From DATHCB01 sp035319765 (GTDB lineage Archaea; Thermoproteota; Bathyarchaeia; Bathyarchaeales; SOJC01): a DNA stretch of 21,004 nt. The stretch is taken from NCBI GenBank assembly GCA_035319765.1, contig DATHCB010000056.1:1-21004 (forward strand). Direction: 5' to 3'. The notes under the pieces are model-generated. The model saw nothing but the letters and a program-made list of their open reading frames with translations, was not told where the DNA came from and did not search any database. Position numbers and translations under genes: made by a program. This document shows, one piece after another, positions 8,143 through 16,935 of the stretch (its first letter is position 1; each line of letters begins with the position of its first letter).

Positions 8143-9270
8143 TCATGCCGACAATAACATCGAGTTATACAACCGGAGAAGGTACCTAGCAATCACCTGT
8201 GACGAGAAGTTTTTGACAACCCATTCCCTTCCGTCTTCACTGAAGGCATTCCTAAGATCTCTGTTGTCTAACAAAGACTGAATCGCATGTGCCAATTCTT
8301 CAGAAACTCCGCAACGTACTAAGATACCGTTTTTGTTGTTTTTGACAACTTCGGGTATTCCCCCTACACTTGACGCTATCACAGGGGTTCCACAAGACAT
8401 GGCTTCTAAGTTGACTATTCCGAACGGTTCCGAAAGCGATGGACAAACGAATATGGTTGCTCGCTGGTACCATCGAATCAACTCTTCTTTTGTTTGGACG
8501 CCCAGAAAACTGATTTTGTGGGTTGTTGTTTCATTGAGACGATTAATGTACCTCAAGATTTCGTCATAGTACGCAGGAGAAAAACTTGAGCGTGGTCCAA
8601 TAATCACGAGTGTGACGGGAGACTTGACGTATTCCAAGGATTTTAATAATATGTGCAATCCCTTGTTCGGAACTATCCTTCCGACAAACAACAACAAATT
8701 TCTGGCTCTTAGTTTGTTGTTAGGTCGAAATATTTCAGTATCAACACCGTTTGGTACTATCCTAATGTTATTCTTAGGAATGCCGAGATCGATTAACAGA
8801 CGCCGTATTGGATCAGAGACCGCTACATAAACGTGTGAGATTTTTCTGAGGGCTTTGCAACTTGCAGGGTTCTTCTTATAAAATCGATATGAAACGTCAA
8901 GACAATGGCAATGCATGATTTTTGGTTTCTTGACGAAATACGAAAATAACGGCAACGACAGCTCCGTCTCATTATGAAAATGAATTATATCATATTCTTT
9001 CATGAATCTTTGGAATGGACCTGGAACCAAGCCGATTTGAAGCAACCCTGATGGCCTTATCGCCTTGAGGCATCGTATCTTTATGATCTTGCTCTTGTCC
9101 ATCTGAACTATGATATTTTTCCATACAGGACGATCCCCTCCGCTAAGGTTGAAAGTCAAAACATCTGTTTTAATCCCAATCTCGTTTAGCCTCAGGGAAG
9201 CATTCTGAATGAAGCTCTCTGTCCCTCCAATAACTGGGTAATAGAAGGGGGTCACCATCAAAACTTTCAT
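8143..9270 (-). CDS. GT4 glycosyltransferase
   Basis: The 375-residue GT-B fold enzyme of family 4 is complete in both domains. The N-terminal domain opens with MKVLMVTPFYYPVIGGTE (residues 1-18), including the glycine-rich loop at the acceptor site. The linker region has IVPNGVDTEIF (171-181). The donor domain has LLFVGRIVPNKGLHILL (193-209, with the Arg and Lys that usually contact the donor phosphates) and the E-X7-E motif EPFGIVNLE (281-289). The start is ATG 9270; no strong ribosome binding site is seen. It precedes the ALG11-like gene by about 40-120 bp, depending on that start. Its first 25 residues match 18 of 25 positions of a gene relic at 10766-10897. The sugar added cannot be told from sequence. 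Confidence 0.92.
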   Translation of the reverse strand: MKVLMVTPFYYPVIGGTESFIQNASLRLNEIGIKTDVLTFNLSGGDRPVWKNIIVQMDKSKIIKIRCLKAIRPSGLLQIGLVPGPFQRFMKEYDIIHFHNETELSLPLFSYFVKKPKIMHCHCLDVSYRFYKKNPASCKALRKISHVYVAVSDPIRRLLIDLGIPKNNIRIVPNGVDTEIFRPNNKLRARNLLLFVGRIVPNKGLHILLKSLEYVKSPVTLVIIGPRSSFSPAYYDEILRYINRLNETTTHKISFLGVQTKEELIRWYQRATIFVCPSLSEPFGIVNLEAMSCGTPVIASSVGGIPEVVKNNKNGILVRCGVSEELAHAIQSLLDNRDLRNAFSEDGREWVVKNFSSQVIARYLLRLYNSMLLSA

Positions 9271-9630
9271 CTTGAGGCTTTGCCATCCTGTAGGTTGAGT
9301 TTATCAGAAAATCCGGGTTGCTTATCCGGCGCACTAGATGCGCCCACAATTCATAACCGTGGGTCAAACGGATCGTGCCTTGCTATTCAAGAACGAATGA
9401 GAGCTAGATCTCGGTAGGAAATGCAGTGAAGACGAAACATTATGGCGTGAAGCTTTCGAAGATCTCACAATGCCTGCGCGCTAGTGAAGAATAAGCTCTA
9501 ATTCTTGGTATAGCTCTTATGCTGGGAAGAACTGTGAAATTTCAGAGGGCTCATATCATGTTCATTTCGGTCTTGAAGTGTAATTTTAATCATTTCTATT
9601 AGGCGTCATAAACCTTGGATTCTAACAAGA
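9271..9630. other. Intergenic region with a small inverted repeat
   Basis: No gene is supported; a 65-codon minus-strand frame here is an overlap with the start of the GT4 gene and has no family resemblance. A 6-bp inverted repeat, GGCGCA, loop CTAGA, TGCGCC, lies at 9328-9344, about 60 bp upstream of the GT4 start. GCGCGCTA at 9476-9483 matches eight bases of the intergenic motif found elsewhere in the window. Promoter elements for the GT4 gene may be here, but I cannot place them firmly. Confidence 0.35.
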
Positions 9631-10524
9631 TCATAGGACTTTATCGAGGCCTGTAAAGCACACAAAAAGTGCTGACAACGAGTTGATCAACACATAACAT
9701 GAAGTGAAGGATCTGTCAGACAGAATTTGAAAGATGCTTTGAACTAGTCTGCCAACAGCATACCTGAAGGCCCAAATCCTAGAGTTCCTCTTCTTGAGAA
9801 GTATTCTTGCTTCGCCTATTCCTCCTTCAAAAGAGCGTCTGAGAATGTATGCTACTTTTAGTCTGTCTGTGGAGATTTGATGATAGACTTTTGCGTATGG
9901 CGTGTATAAAAGTTTGATTCCTGAGGCAACGAGGGTTTGACAAAAATCAACGTCTTCTCCAGACAAAATACGCCTCCCCCGCCTAGTAACACCGAGTGCC
10001 TCGTCAAACCTTATAGAATCGAAGATCTCTGTTTTGAAAGCTGAATTCGAGGTTATAATGCATTGGACAGGCTTTACCTCTTGCCCTGCACTATATAGTC
10101 CTAAGGCAGCTTTTACGAGAATCTTCCTTGGAATTATCTCAGGGTGCAGTGGGTAAACAGGACCACCAACGCCGACGATAGCTTTAGAAGCATGGAACCC
10201 TGATACCAAGCTCCTAAGCCATTGCACATCAACCACACAATCATCATCTGTGTATGCAACTATGGAACCTCTTGCCAATTCTGCTCCTTTGTTTCTGGCG
10301 TATGCTAATCCGAACCTGCCTTCGGTGATAAATCGAATTTCAGAGAAATCTTTACACAGTTCCTCTGTCCCGTCGGTTGATCCACCGTCCACTATTATCA
10401 TCTCGTAGCGAGACTTCGGATATTCCATCTTGAGAATTGAGTTAAGACAATCTCTCAAGAGTCTCCTCCTATTTAGGGTGCAAATTACGATAGAAATGAA
10501 TGGAAATGTTTTAGTCTCATCCAT
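9631..10524 (-). CDS. GT2 glycosyltransferase
   Basis: The 297-residue inverting GT-A family 2 transferase is probably cytoplasmic or membrane-associated. FISIVICTLNRRRLLRDCL (residues 9-27) opens the nucleotide-binding fold. IIVDGGSTDGTEEL follows, with D46 expected at the uracil or base site. AYTDDDCVVD (residues 90-99) gives the D-X-D metal site, and SGEDVDF (188-194) the catalytic-base ED. Hydrophobic stretches near the C-terminus (SCYVLINSLSALFVCF) suggest membrane contact. The ATG at 10524 is supported by AGGTGA at 10533-10538, eight bases upstream. The gene stands alone between two gaps of more than 300 bp, so it probably has its own promoter. Acceptor and sugar are unknown. Confidence 0.92.
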   Translation of the reverse strand: MDETKTFPFISIVICTLNRRRLLRDCLNSILKMEYPKSRYEMIIVDGGSTDGTEELCKDFSEIRFITEGRFGLAYARNKGAELARGSIVAYTDDDCVVDVQWLRSLVSGFHASKAIVGVGGPVYPLHPEIIPRKILVKAALGLYSAGQEVKPVQCIITSNSAFKTEIFDSIRFDEALGVTRRGRRILSGEDVDFCQTLVASGIKLLYTPYAKVYHQISTDRLKVAYILRRSFEGGIGEARILLKKRNSRIWAFRYAVGRLVQSIFQILSDRSFTSCYVLINSLSALFVCFTGLDKVL

Positions 10525-10765
10525 TCAAATCTTCACCTATCACCACAGCATGAGAGCGCGAACACACTCATTTCCGATTTCATCTGTGTACTATTGACTC
10601 GTTATGTTGTTCACGTTGAATAGTTGAGAGATAGGTCTGTCATGGGCGCGCCCCTGCTTTATACCTTCAATCCTTTAATTTCTCCATATCTCGTAACATG
10701 GATAATGTTTATTTGGCAAAGACTCTTCCAACAATTCAGCACAACTCAATCGCTTTTCCTAGTAA
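10525..10765. other. Upstream region of the GT2 gene
   Basis: No gene is seen. AGGTGA on the minus strand at 10533-10538 is the ribosome binding site of the GT2 gene. TATAAA on the minus strand at 10658-10663 (context GAAGGTATAAAGC) is a candidate TATA box and would give a leader of about 110 bases. The perfect palindrome GGGCGCGCCC at 10644-10653 sits just downstream of it, near where transcription would begin. Confidence 0.3.
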
Positions 10766-10897
10766 CTAATTCAGTTCGGTTTGACATAAATTTTCAAAGA
10801 TAATGGCCTTTCTCTCGTCAGTGCTAGCATTTTCGATGAAGCTTTCGATTCCACCAATCGCTGGAAAATAGAAAGGTGTTGCTATCAGAACTCTCAT
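10766..10897 (-). pseudogene. 5' relic of a GT4 glycosyltransferase gene
   Basis: A 43-codon frame starts at ATG 10897 and ends at TAG 10766-10768. Its first 25 residues begin MRVLIATPFYFPAIGGIE and match 18 of 25 positions of the N-terminus of the GT4 enzyme at 8143-9270, including the TPFY start and IGG loop. After NAS the similarity stops and the last 18 residues match nothing; no donor domain is present nearby. This is therefore the remnant of a diverged GT4 gene cut off within its first domain. A deletion or recombination event between this point and the GT2 gene is the likely cause. Because most differences are conservative, the parent gene was a separate paralogue rather than a fresh duplicate. 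Confidence 0.7.
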
Positions 10898-11010
10898 TGC
10901 TCAGCACCGTTTATAGTGCTTTTATGGGCGCTTGTTGATTTCTTCCTCAGACAAGTTCAGCAGCGTGCGCTCCATATCTTTATGAGAAAGTGCTCATAAC
11001 GTCAAAAGCA

Positions 11011-13155
11011 TCACGGAGTGATGCTCTTGTAGATTTCACATTGGCCATTCGAGTAAATTTTGTTCTGATTTTCAAGAATCGGCGATATTTGACTGGCGTT
11101 AAAAATGCCCCCTTTGTTTATCAGATAAACATTCGCCAGATATACAAAGTCGTTTGAAGCAAGCCTTGTAGCGTTTGATAAAATGTAGACATTGCCTCCC
11201 CCCATGCTGCAATAAGCCGTTAAAACTTCGTCTTGCGATACCGCGTCTGAATAGATAGAGATGTTGGTAACATTTGCGTATTGGGGTAACCATCGAGCAC
11301 CGTCCACTTCTTGATCATTGACAATGTAGCCGTAAAGCGTTAGATTGCTCCATCTATACATACTTAAGGGAAGAGAATAGCTCTGGACCTTTGTGACTTC
11401 AAAAACGAAACCTGTTTGAAATAAGAAAAGGGGAATGATTATTGCAAAGAGTAGAATGACTGCGGAGAATTTTCGGAAGTTGGGTTTCGGCACGAGTTCT
11501 ATTATTGTTTTTCCGCCTAAAATTGCGAGGGGAGCGAGAATAATAAGAGTCGTTTCGTAGAACCTTGACATTAAGAAGGTATTTGCGAGGTTCGGAAGAA
11601 GGACGTTTGCTGCTAGGATCGCCATGTTCAAAGTTGCAATTACTTTGTATTCGATACTGAATTTGGAAGTCCTATTCTTGGTCGTTAAGAGTTTAATGAA
11701 ACCTACTACTAGTAAAAGCTCGGTTACAATGAACAAATCAGCACTAATTTTAGCAAAAATCGTAGGGGTTTGAACCACACCTAAACCCGCTAAAGCAGTT
11801 CCTCTAGATGCAGGGTTGAAAAACTGACCGAGACCACTCATTACAGTATTCATATCTGAAGCGAAGTAGTTGAAAGTGGCCGATGAATTGACAAAAACGT
11901 ACCAAAATAAAGCGATTGTTAAAGAAAATACGATTAACGGTAATGGTATTTTTATTCGGTATATTGAGAAATGCCCTTTTTTCATATAATCCATTATCGC
12001 AATAATGAGAAATGTTGCAAGAATCGTGAATAGGAAAATGTACGCAAGACTATAGTGAGATACCACTAAGCCTACGCTGAAAATTATAAGAAGGACATTC
12101 TTTTTTGAGGGAGAAAATTCTTTCTTAAAAAGCAGTAAGAACAGTGACACATAGAACAGTTGTCCGATCTCTTGTACAGACGAACCCACTCCTTTGCCTA
12201 CAGAAACAGCGATCAGAAAGAACGTTGCTAGGAATGCTGTTTTGTTGTCTGTTTGTGTTTGATAAAGTTTGTATGTTCCCAAAGCTATGAAACAGACTAC
12301 TAAGGGATAAAGAAGTTTGAAGATTGTGGAACCGTCTAGCCCTGTAATAGTCGAGAATATCACGGGCAAAATTGTTACACTTAGCATGGTCAAAGCTTGG
12401 GAAAGAAGGGGACCATAAAGAGAAACCGGTGCGGCAGAATTCCAAAAATGGTTTGTATCCGTCAATTTAAAAGCTTGATATTCAAGCCACTGGTCACCAT
12501 TCCCTGTGATGTACTTTGTGACTAATGCATAGTTGCTAACGAAGAACAGCGAACAAACAAAAATAACGAGCAATATAAATGGGTAGTAGTTTGAAGGAAT
12601 GATTTTTTCTGAAAGAAAAACTAAAGAGACGCAAGCCGAAATTGCGAGTATCAAGAGAAGAAGGAAAAAGCTGTTTCCAGAAATGTTTACTATGACTATT
12701 CCATAAGACCCTAAGATGATAAGCGAAAGGGACAATAATATTAAGAACAGTGATTTCGAGTGTTTTAGCCGGATCGTGGTCGATAAGCCTGAATCAGCGC
12801 TCCTAGCGCCCATAAAACTCATCAAAAGTATGACCGTATTAATGCTGAAGATGAGGAAATTAAGCGAGAGAGGATCGGTAACGGCCAATTTTCCGATCTC
12901 ATTAATGACAACGCCCAAGAACATCAAGAAAGCAATGCTTAATGCTGCCGAAAAAAAGACTTTCTCAGTTATGTCTAAATTCTTAGGCGCGAGTAGCTTT
13001 AATATAACGACGCCCGGAACAAACATAAGATAAAGAAAGCATATGACCATCCGTGCAATTGGAACGTCCGCGTACACCGAAAAGTAAACAGCGATCTGCA
13101 GAACCAACACTAGCCCTACAAGGCCATATGATTCCCAGCTGCGATTCGTGGACAT
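11011..13155 (-). CDS. Large polytopic membrane protein, DUF2206/GT-C-like
   Basis: The 714-residue protein has about 15 hydrophobic segments covering residues 9 to roughly 580, followed by a soluble domain of about 130 residues predicted to be outside the cell. It resembles archaeal membrane proteins of the DUF2206 type that sit in glycan clusters; these have the shape of GT-C enzymes, which use polyprenyl-phosphate sugars on the outer face. Charged loop stretches such as GDQWLEYQAFKLTDTNHFW and the tail element GARWLPQYANVTNISIY fit this shape. The tail holds several N-X-S/T sites (NLT, NVT, NIS, NAT, NAS). No WWDYG motif is present, so it is not an AglB/STT3 transferase. AAGGTAA at 13161-13167 lies five bases before the ATG. 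Function as a transferase, ligase or polymerase is inference. Confidence 0.85.
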   Translation of the reverse strand: MSTNRSWESYGLVGLVLVLQIAVYFSVYADVPIARMVICFLYLMFVPGVVILKLLAPKNLDITEKVFFSAALSIAFLMFLGVVINEIGKLAVTDPLSLNFLIFSINTVILLMSFMGARSADSGLSTTIRLKHSKSLFLILLSLSLIILGSYGIVIVNISGNSFFLLLLILAISACVSLVFLSEKIIPSNYYPFILLVIFVCSLFFVSNYALVTKYITGNGDQWLEYQAFKLTDTNHFWNSAAPVSLYGPLLSQALTMLSVTILPVIFSTITGLDGSTIFKLLYPLVVCFIALGTYKLYQTQTDNKTAFLATFFLIAVSVGKGVGSSVQEIGQLFYVSLFLLLFKKEFSPSKKNVLLIIFSVGLVVSHYSLAYIFLFTILATFLIIAIMDYMKKGHFSIYRIKIPLPLIVFSLTIALFWYVFVNSSATFNYFASDMNTVMSGLGQFFNPASRGTALAGLGVVQTPTIFAKISADLFIVTELLLVVGFIKLLTTKNRTSKFSIEYKVIATLNMAILAANVLLPNLANTFLMSRFYETTLIILAPLAILGGKTIIELVPKPNFRKFSAVILLFAIIIPLFLFQTGFVFEVTKVQSYSLPLSMYRWSNLTLYGYIVNDQEVDGARWLPQYANVTNISIYSDAVSQDEVLTAYCSMGGGNVYILSNATRLASNDFVYLANVYLINKGGIFNASQISPILENQNKIYSNGQCEIYKSITP

Positions 13156-13515
13156 TTGGCTTACCTTATTGTTTTTCTAGACATTCTACCTATATTCCAA
13201 ATGCTTATCAATCCATGCTTCTTGTGTAGCGTTGTCATATTTCAGATTCTAGCAGACCCGGAGCTATGTAGTCATTTTAGATGCGAAATTGAAGGCTTGG
13301 CAAGAATGCTATGTCAAGTTTGGTCGTGCGTTATCCTCTAACAGGATGGTACATTTCACTTGAGTTGACGATAGAATTCATTTTTCTTGATTGCAGTCGT
13401 TGGTGGAAATTGTGAGCGTATATTGTACACTCGTAAAACACTTAGTCAGAAACACTTATTAAAAGTGACAAGCTTCACTAATATTCATAACATTGGAGCG
13501 AAGCTGAAGGAACGC
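13156..13515. other. Divergent promoter region
   Basis: The stretch separates the minus-strand membrane protein from the plus-strand GH5 gene and must hold both promoters. AAGGTAA on the minus strand (13161-13167) is the ribosome binding site of the membrane protein. On the plus strand, TTATTAAAA at 13457-13465 is a candidate TATA box for the GH5 gene. The GH5 frame is open back to TTG 13387, but this extension lacks a signal sequence at its beginning and is probably not translated. Confidence 0.4.
13457..13465 (+). promoter_or_regulatory. Candidate TATA box of the GH5 gene
   Basis: TTATTAAAA resembles the archaeal box A. A start of transcription about 25 bases on, near 13487, would leave a leader of about 30 bases before ATG 13516 and would exclude the upstream TTG start. 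This is motif matching only. Confidence 0.35.
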
Positions 13516-14727
13516 ATGTTGGAAAAGCTTCGATTCGAATCGATAGTTCTCATTACGGTCGCACTTGTGGGAATCCTGATGGTCTCCTCTGTTGCCTTTT
13601 CATTGTCATCAAGTGTCACGACCATAAGCAGTTCAGGCGCGATAGTAACTATTCAGCCCCTTCACGTTGATGGCAGTTACATAAAGGACTCAAACAACAA
13701 TACTGTGGTTCTCAAAGGAGTTGACGTCGGAGGTTTTGACAATTGCCCAGGCGGTGTTTGGGAAGGAACAGACCTTCTGACTTATGCAAATTGGCAAAGC
13801 AATCAAGGTTTAGTAACGGCAACCCTTAGCACGTTACTAAGTTGGGGTTGCACCGACGTTAGAACTTTTTATGCGGCGCAATACTGGATTCAGAACACTA
13901 ACAATTTTCAGACTATAGTTTATCAGTATGCACAGCTTTTGGCTCAGAGAGGTATGTACCTTATATTTTGTCCGTATACAATTTGGGGCTGGTTTAGCGC
14001 CTCTGGAGTCCGCCAAGATAGCTATTCGCAAGAACCTCTGCCATACCCACCATATCAACTTTATGCAAATGATTCAACAATAATCAGTAGCCAAGCTGCT
14101 TATGAGAAAATGATGGTTTCTGTGGCGACAACGCTCAAAAATTGCTCCAACGTAATAATCGAGTTGTGGAATGAACCACAAGGCAACTCTACAAACGGCT
14201 GGTTCTCCGTCATGCAGACAACGATAAACATGATTCGCAGTGCCGGTGTAAACAATATTATTTTAGCGTCAGAAGGTTACGGTATATGGTGCAATCTTCA
14301 GTACCCACCGCCAACTCCACCTACCTATTCTGGTGGAAACCCAGCACAGACACTAAGTTGGGTTTATGAGTATCCTTTGAATGGGTCAAATATTGCCTAC
14401 GATGCTCACTATTATGATGCTTTTGGACAAAACATAACATATAGTCAAGATGTGCAAGGACTCACGGACTGTTGGGTTCCTTATGTGTTAAACACTTTGG
14501 ATAAACCTGTACTGTTCGGAGAAATTGGAGCAGACCAATATTACACTGGAGTAGCTTTGACGGAAGAACTTAACACTTTCAACAACACGCTGCGAATATT
14601 GAATAGCTGGGGCACAGGATGGTGCGCATGGTATTTCAATTCAGCCGGAGAATACGGACTCTTGAAAAGTTATGCTCCTTCATGGACGCCTTCTGTTGCT
14701 GGAACAATTGTTCTTGATTACGCATAA
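13516..14727 (+). CDS. Secreted or N-anchored GH5-type glycoside hydrolase (cellulase family)
   Basis: The 403-residue protein is predicted to hydrolyse beta-linked glycans outside the cell. Residues 9-29 form a hydrophobic signal or anchor (IVLITVALVGILMVSSVAFS), followed by a Ser/Thr-rich linker and a (beta/alpha)8 catalytic domain. Visible GH5 features are VLKGVDVGGFDN, CTDVRTFY with the conserved R116, IIELWNEPQ with the acid/base E220, AYDAHYYDAF with H298, LFGEIGAD with the nucleophile E336, and the aromatic GWCAWYF near the end. No carbohydrate-binding module or C-terminal anchor is seen. Seven N-X-S/T sites suggest glycosylation. ATG 13516 is chosen because the signal starts there and GAAGG precedes it; TTG 13387 would put 43 polar residues before the signal. 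It is the only plus-strand gene. Cellulase, mannanase or another GH5 specificity cannot be decided. Confidence 0.9.
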   Translation: MLEKLRFESIVLITVALVGILMVSSVAFSLSSSVTTISSSGAIVTIQPLHVDGSYIKDSNNNTVVLKGVDVGGFDNCPGGVWEGTDLLTYANWQSNQGLVTATLSTLLSWGCTDVRTFYAAQYWIQNTNNFQTIVYQYAQLLAQRGMYLIFCPYTIWGWFSASGVRQDSYSQEPLPYPPYQLYANDSTIISSQAAYEKMMVSVATTLKNCSNVIIELWNEPQGNSTNGWFSVMQTTINMIRSAGVNNIILASEGYGIWCNLQYPPPTPPTYSGGNPAQTLSWVYEYPLNGSNIAYDAHYYDAFGQNITYSQDVQGLTDCWVPYVLNTLDKPVLFGEIGADQYYTGVALTEELNTFNNTLRILNSWGTGWCAWYFNSAGEYGLLKSYAPSWTPSVAGTIVLDYA

Positions 14728-14849
14728 CAAATGTGCCTGCGCAACCTTCAAAAACGATAAAGAAAAGCTCATGTACTTTAGCACGCACTCTTGAATGAAA
14801 ACCGATAACTAGATAATTTTGGCATTTATGAATGGAACCTAATGAATTG

Positions 14850-16013
14850 CTAAGAAAAAAGAAGATTTAAGGCGATTTCTAACCTTTGTATAATTTGCGA
14901 CCAATCATATGTGCTTGTTGCAAGCACTCTTGCCGCCTTTCCCACTGTCGTTGAGAGGTTCTTGTCTTTGAGTAATTTAATTACGCAAAGTGAAAAATCT
15001 TCAAGGTCGTCTTCTATGAAAATATTGACGCCGTCCTTTATATTAAGACCCTCCGCACCTGTTGAGGTTGAGACCACGGGAAGGCCACAAGAGAAATACT
15101 CTAGAATCTTCAACCTGGTACCTGACCCGTGAAGCAAAGGAGCGACTGCAACGTCAGAAATGTTAAGAATGTCCGAGACACTATTCACAGCGCCCGTAAA
15201 GGTAAGTTTGGGCAGTTCCAGTTTCTCCCGATTTCTTCCAATCACAAAGAATTTGACATCTTTGATTTCGTCCATTACTCGCGGCGCAATTACCGAGGAT
15301 AGTATTTGAACTGCTTCACGATTAGGTAAGTAATCCAAGTTCCCCACGAAGACTACTATTTGAGACTCTTTCAGATCATATTTTTTTCTCAGAGTTTTTC
15401 TCTGCTCTTGTGACTTTGCAAACAGGTTGGTATCTACGCCGTTAGGAACGACTTCTATTTTGCATTTCTGCAAACCAATTGAAGCAAGGTACCTTTTTTC
15501 TTCATCAGAGACTGTCAGTAACAAATCTGCACTTTTGTAAGCCAATTTTTCTAGAAAAGTCTCAAACATTCTGCGCAATATGTTGGTATGTTTGACTCTT
15601 AAGGCCTGAAAAACATCATGGCAATCGACGATGACTGGCCTTTTCAAAACCTTTCTGATTAATGGAATAAGCAGACCACTGGATGATTGCTGTTCGATTT
15701 GGACAACATCATACTCGCGAACTATTCGACTTACCCTTAGAATGAAAAGCAAATCATAAAAAAAGAGCGCAGTTGGCCTCGATACTCCTAACAACTTCGA
15801 AATTACCTGCAACAAAGCTTTTGGACAAAAACCCTCAACACTCTCTACAACAAATCCGTCTGTACTCTCTCGTGCCATCTTCTCTTTAGGAATAACAACC
15901 CGTACATGGTGCCCCGCAGAAACAAGACCCTTGGCCAAATTATAAATCCGAATGGATGATCCAGTGTCCCTCAGCATCAGATCCTCAAAGCAACTTAAAA
16001 CACAGATCCTCAC
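14850..16013 (-). CDS. GT4 glycosyltransferase
   Basis: The 387-residue GT-B fold transferase belongs to family 4/glycosyltransferase group 1. It opens with VRICVLSCFED and has RDTGSSIRIYNLAKGL in the acceptor-domain glycine loop region. VVPNGVDTNLF marks the domain linker, and VVFVGNLDYLPNREAV lies in the donor domain in place of the usual GR-X-K pattern. GTRLKILEYFSCGLPVVST is the C-terminal donor site with the glutamate of the E-X7-E region; the first Glu position appears as HGSGTR, common in this subfamily. The start GTG 16013 is preferred: GAGGT at 16021-16025 lies seven bases before it, and the longer TTG 16040 version adds nine unexplained residues. It follows the GT2 gene at 16045 closely, so the two are probably co-transcribed. 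It converges on the GH5 gene with about 120 bp between. Confidence 0.9.
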   Translation of the reverse strand: MRICVLSCFEDLMLRDTGSSIRIYNLAKGLVSAGHHVRVVIPKEKMARESTDGFVVESVEGFCPKALLQVISKLLGVSRPTALFFYDLLFILRVSRIVREYDVVQIEQQSSSGLLIPLIRKVLKRPVIVDCHDVFQALRVKHTNILRRMFETFLEKLAYKSADLLLTVSDEEKRYLASIGLQKCKIEVVPNGVDTNLFAKSQEQRKTLRKKYDLKESQIVVFVGNLDYLPNREAVQILSSVIAPRVMDEIKDVKFFVIGRNREKLELPKLTFTGAVNSVSDILNISDVAVAPLLHGSGTRLKILEYFSCGLPVVSTSTGAEGLNIKDGVNIFIEDDLEDFSLCVIKLLKDKNLSTTVGKAARVLATSTYDWSQIIQRLEIALNLLFS

Positions 16014-16044
16014 GTCCACAACCTCACCCAAAAAGTTCAAGCGA

Positions 16045-16935
16045 TTACTCTAAACCAACATCACTTAACTTCCCATTCGCAAAACCAAAACACCATGCCA
16101 TCATTTTGAAGGCGAAATGAAAAGGTAGCAAGATAACCGACCTTCGGCGCACCATCCTGTAAGCATTAGGCATCCGTAGGAGCCCAACGAAAAAGGCCGC
16201 AATTGGCGTCATTTTCGCAATCGAAAATAGACTAGAATTTCTTCGATAAAGTCTCCTAAGCCCATACCCATGCCAAAGATATTGTCTCCACAATCCCTGC
16301 CATGTCTGCCTTCCCCTTTCGAAAAACACCGCATCACTCTTGCCCACCATCCAGCGGGCTGCTTTTATCCTATAGGCAGCATCCAAGTCCTCTCCAACGC
16401 CTCTTATTGTAGGATCAAAACCGCCAATCTGCTTAAGAGCACTAACTCTAAAAATAGTTCCACCAGTCCCAGGCAACCTTTTGTCTGATATATCTTTGTC
16501 AGAATCATATACCATAAAGGATACGTTCTCCAAATCTGCAATCAAGCTGCCCGCAGGAAAAATGCCCCGTTTCCCTCCAGCAATTCCGATTTCGGGGTGC
16601 GCCTCCATAAACTCAACTTGTCTGCGGACATGATCCTTACGCAACATCATGTCTCCATCAACCCAGATGATGTAGTGCCCGCTGGTGTTATCAAGAACTA
16701 TGTTCCTTGAAGGCCCTAATCCCATCCATTCGTGATGAAATACCTTAACGCTCATATCCATTGCAATAGCATAGCTCTTGACGATTGACGAACTACTATC
16801 CTCACTGCCATCGTCCACGAAAATGACCTCGATCAACTCATGCGGAAAATCCTGATCAATTATACTGTTTATAACCTCAGGTAATGTGGCCTCATTATTT
16901 CTGATGCAGACTCCAATGGTAACAATGACTGCCAC
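16045..16935 (-). CDS. GT2 glycosyltransferase
   Basis: The 296-residue GT-A family 2 transferase begins VAVIVTIGVCIRNNEATL. FVDDGSEDSS (residues 39-48) is the nucleotide-binding loop, and IIWVDGDMML (89-98) holds the D-G-D metal site. GTGGTIFR and RGVGEDLDAAYR (178-189) supply the catalytic-base region. WQGLWRQYLWHGYG is an aromatic acceptor helix typical of membrane-associated GT2 enzymes, and the C-terminus has hydrophobic stretches. GTG 16935 is preferred over TTG 16968 because AAGAGGT at 16944-16950 is correctly placed eight bases before it, and the TTG version adds 11 basic residues without a ribosome binding site. Gaps to its neighbours are short (31 and 56 bp), which fits one operon with the genes at 14850 and 16992. 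Confidence 0.9.
   Translation of the reverse strand: MAVIVTIGVCIRNNEATLPEVINSIIDQDFPHELIEVIFVDDGSEDSSSSIVKSYAIAMDMSVKVFHHEWMGLGPSRNIVLDNTSGHYIIWVDGDMMLRKDHVRRQVEFMEAHPEIGIAGGKRGIFPAGSLIADLENVSFMVYDSDKDISDKRLPGTGGTIFRVSALKQIGGFDPTIRGVGEDLDAAYRIKAARWMVGKSDAVFFERGRQTWQGLWRQYLWHGYGLRRLYRRNSSLFSIAKMTPIAAFFVGLLRMPNAYRMVRRRSVILLPFHFAFKMMAWCFGFANGKLSDVGLE

Noticed and set aside
9170..9367. 65-codon minus-strand frame across the start of the GT4 gene
   Set aside because: Out-of-frame overlap with a clear gene, with no recognisable content.
13387..13515. N-terminal extension of the GH5 gene from TTG 13387
   Set aside because: It would place 43 polar residues before the signal segment and would include the candidate TATA box in the coding part.
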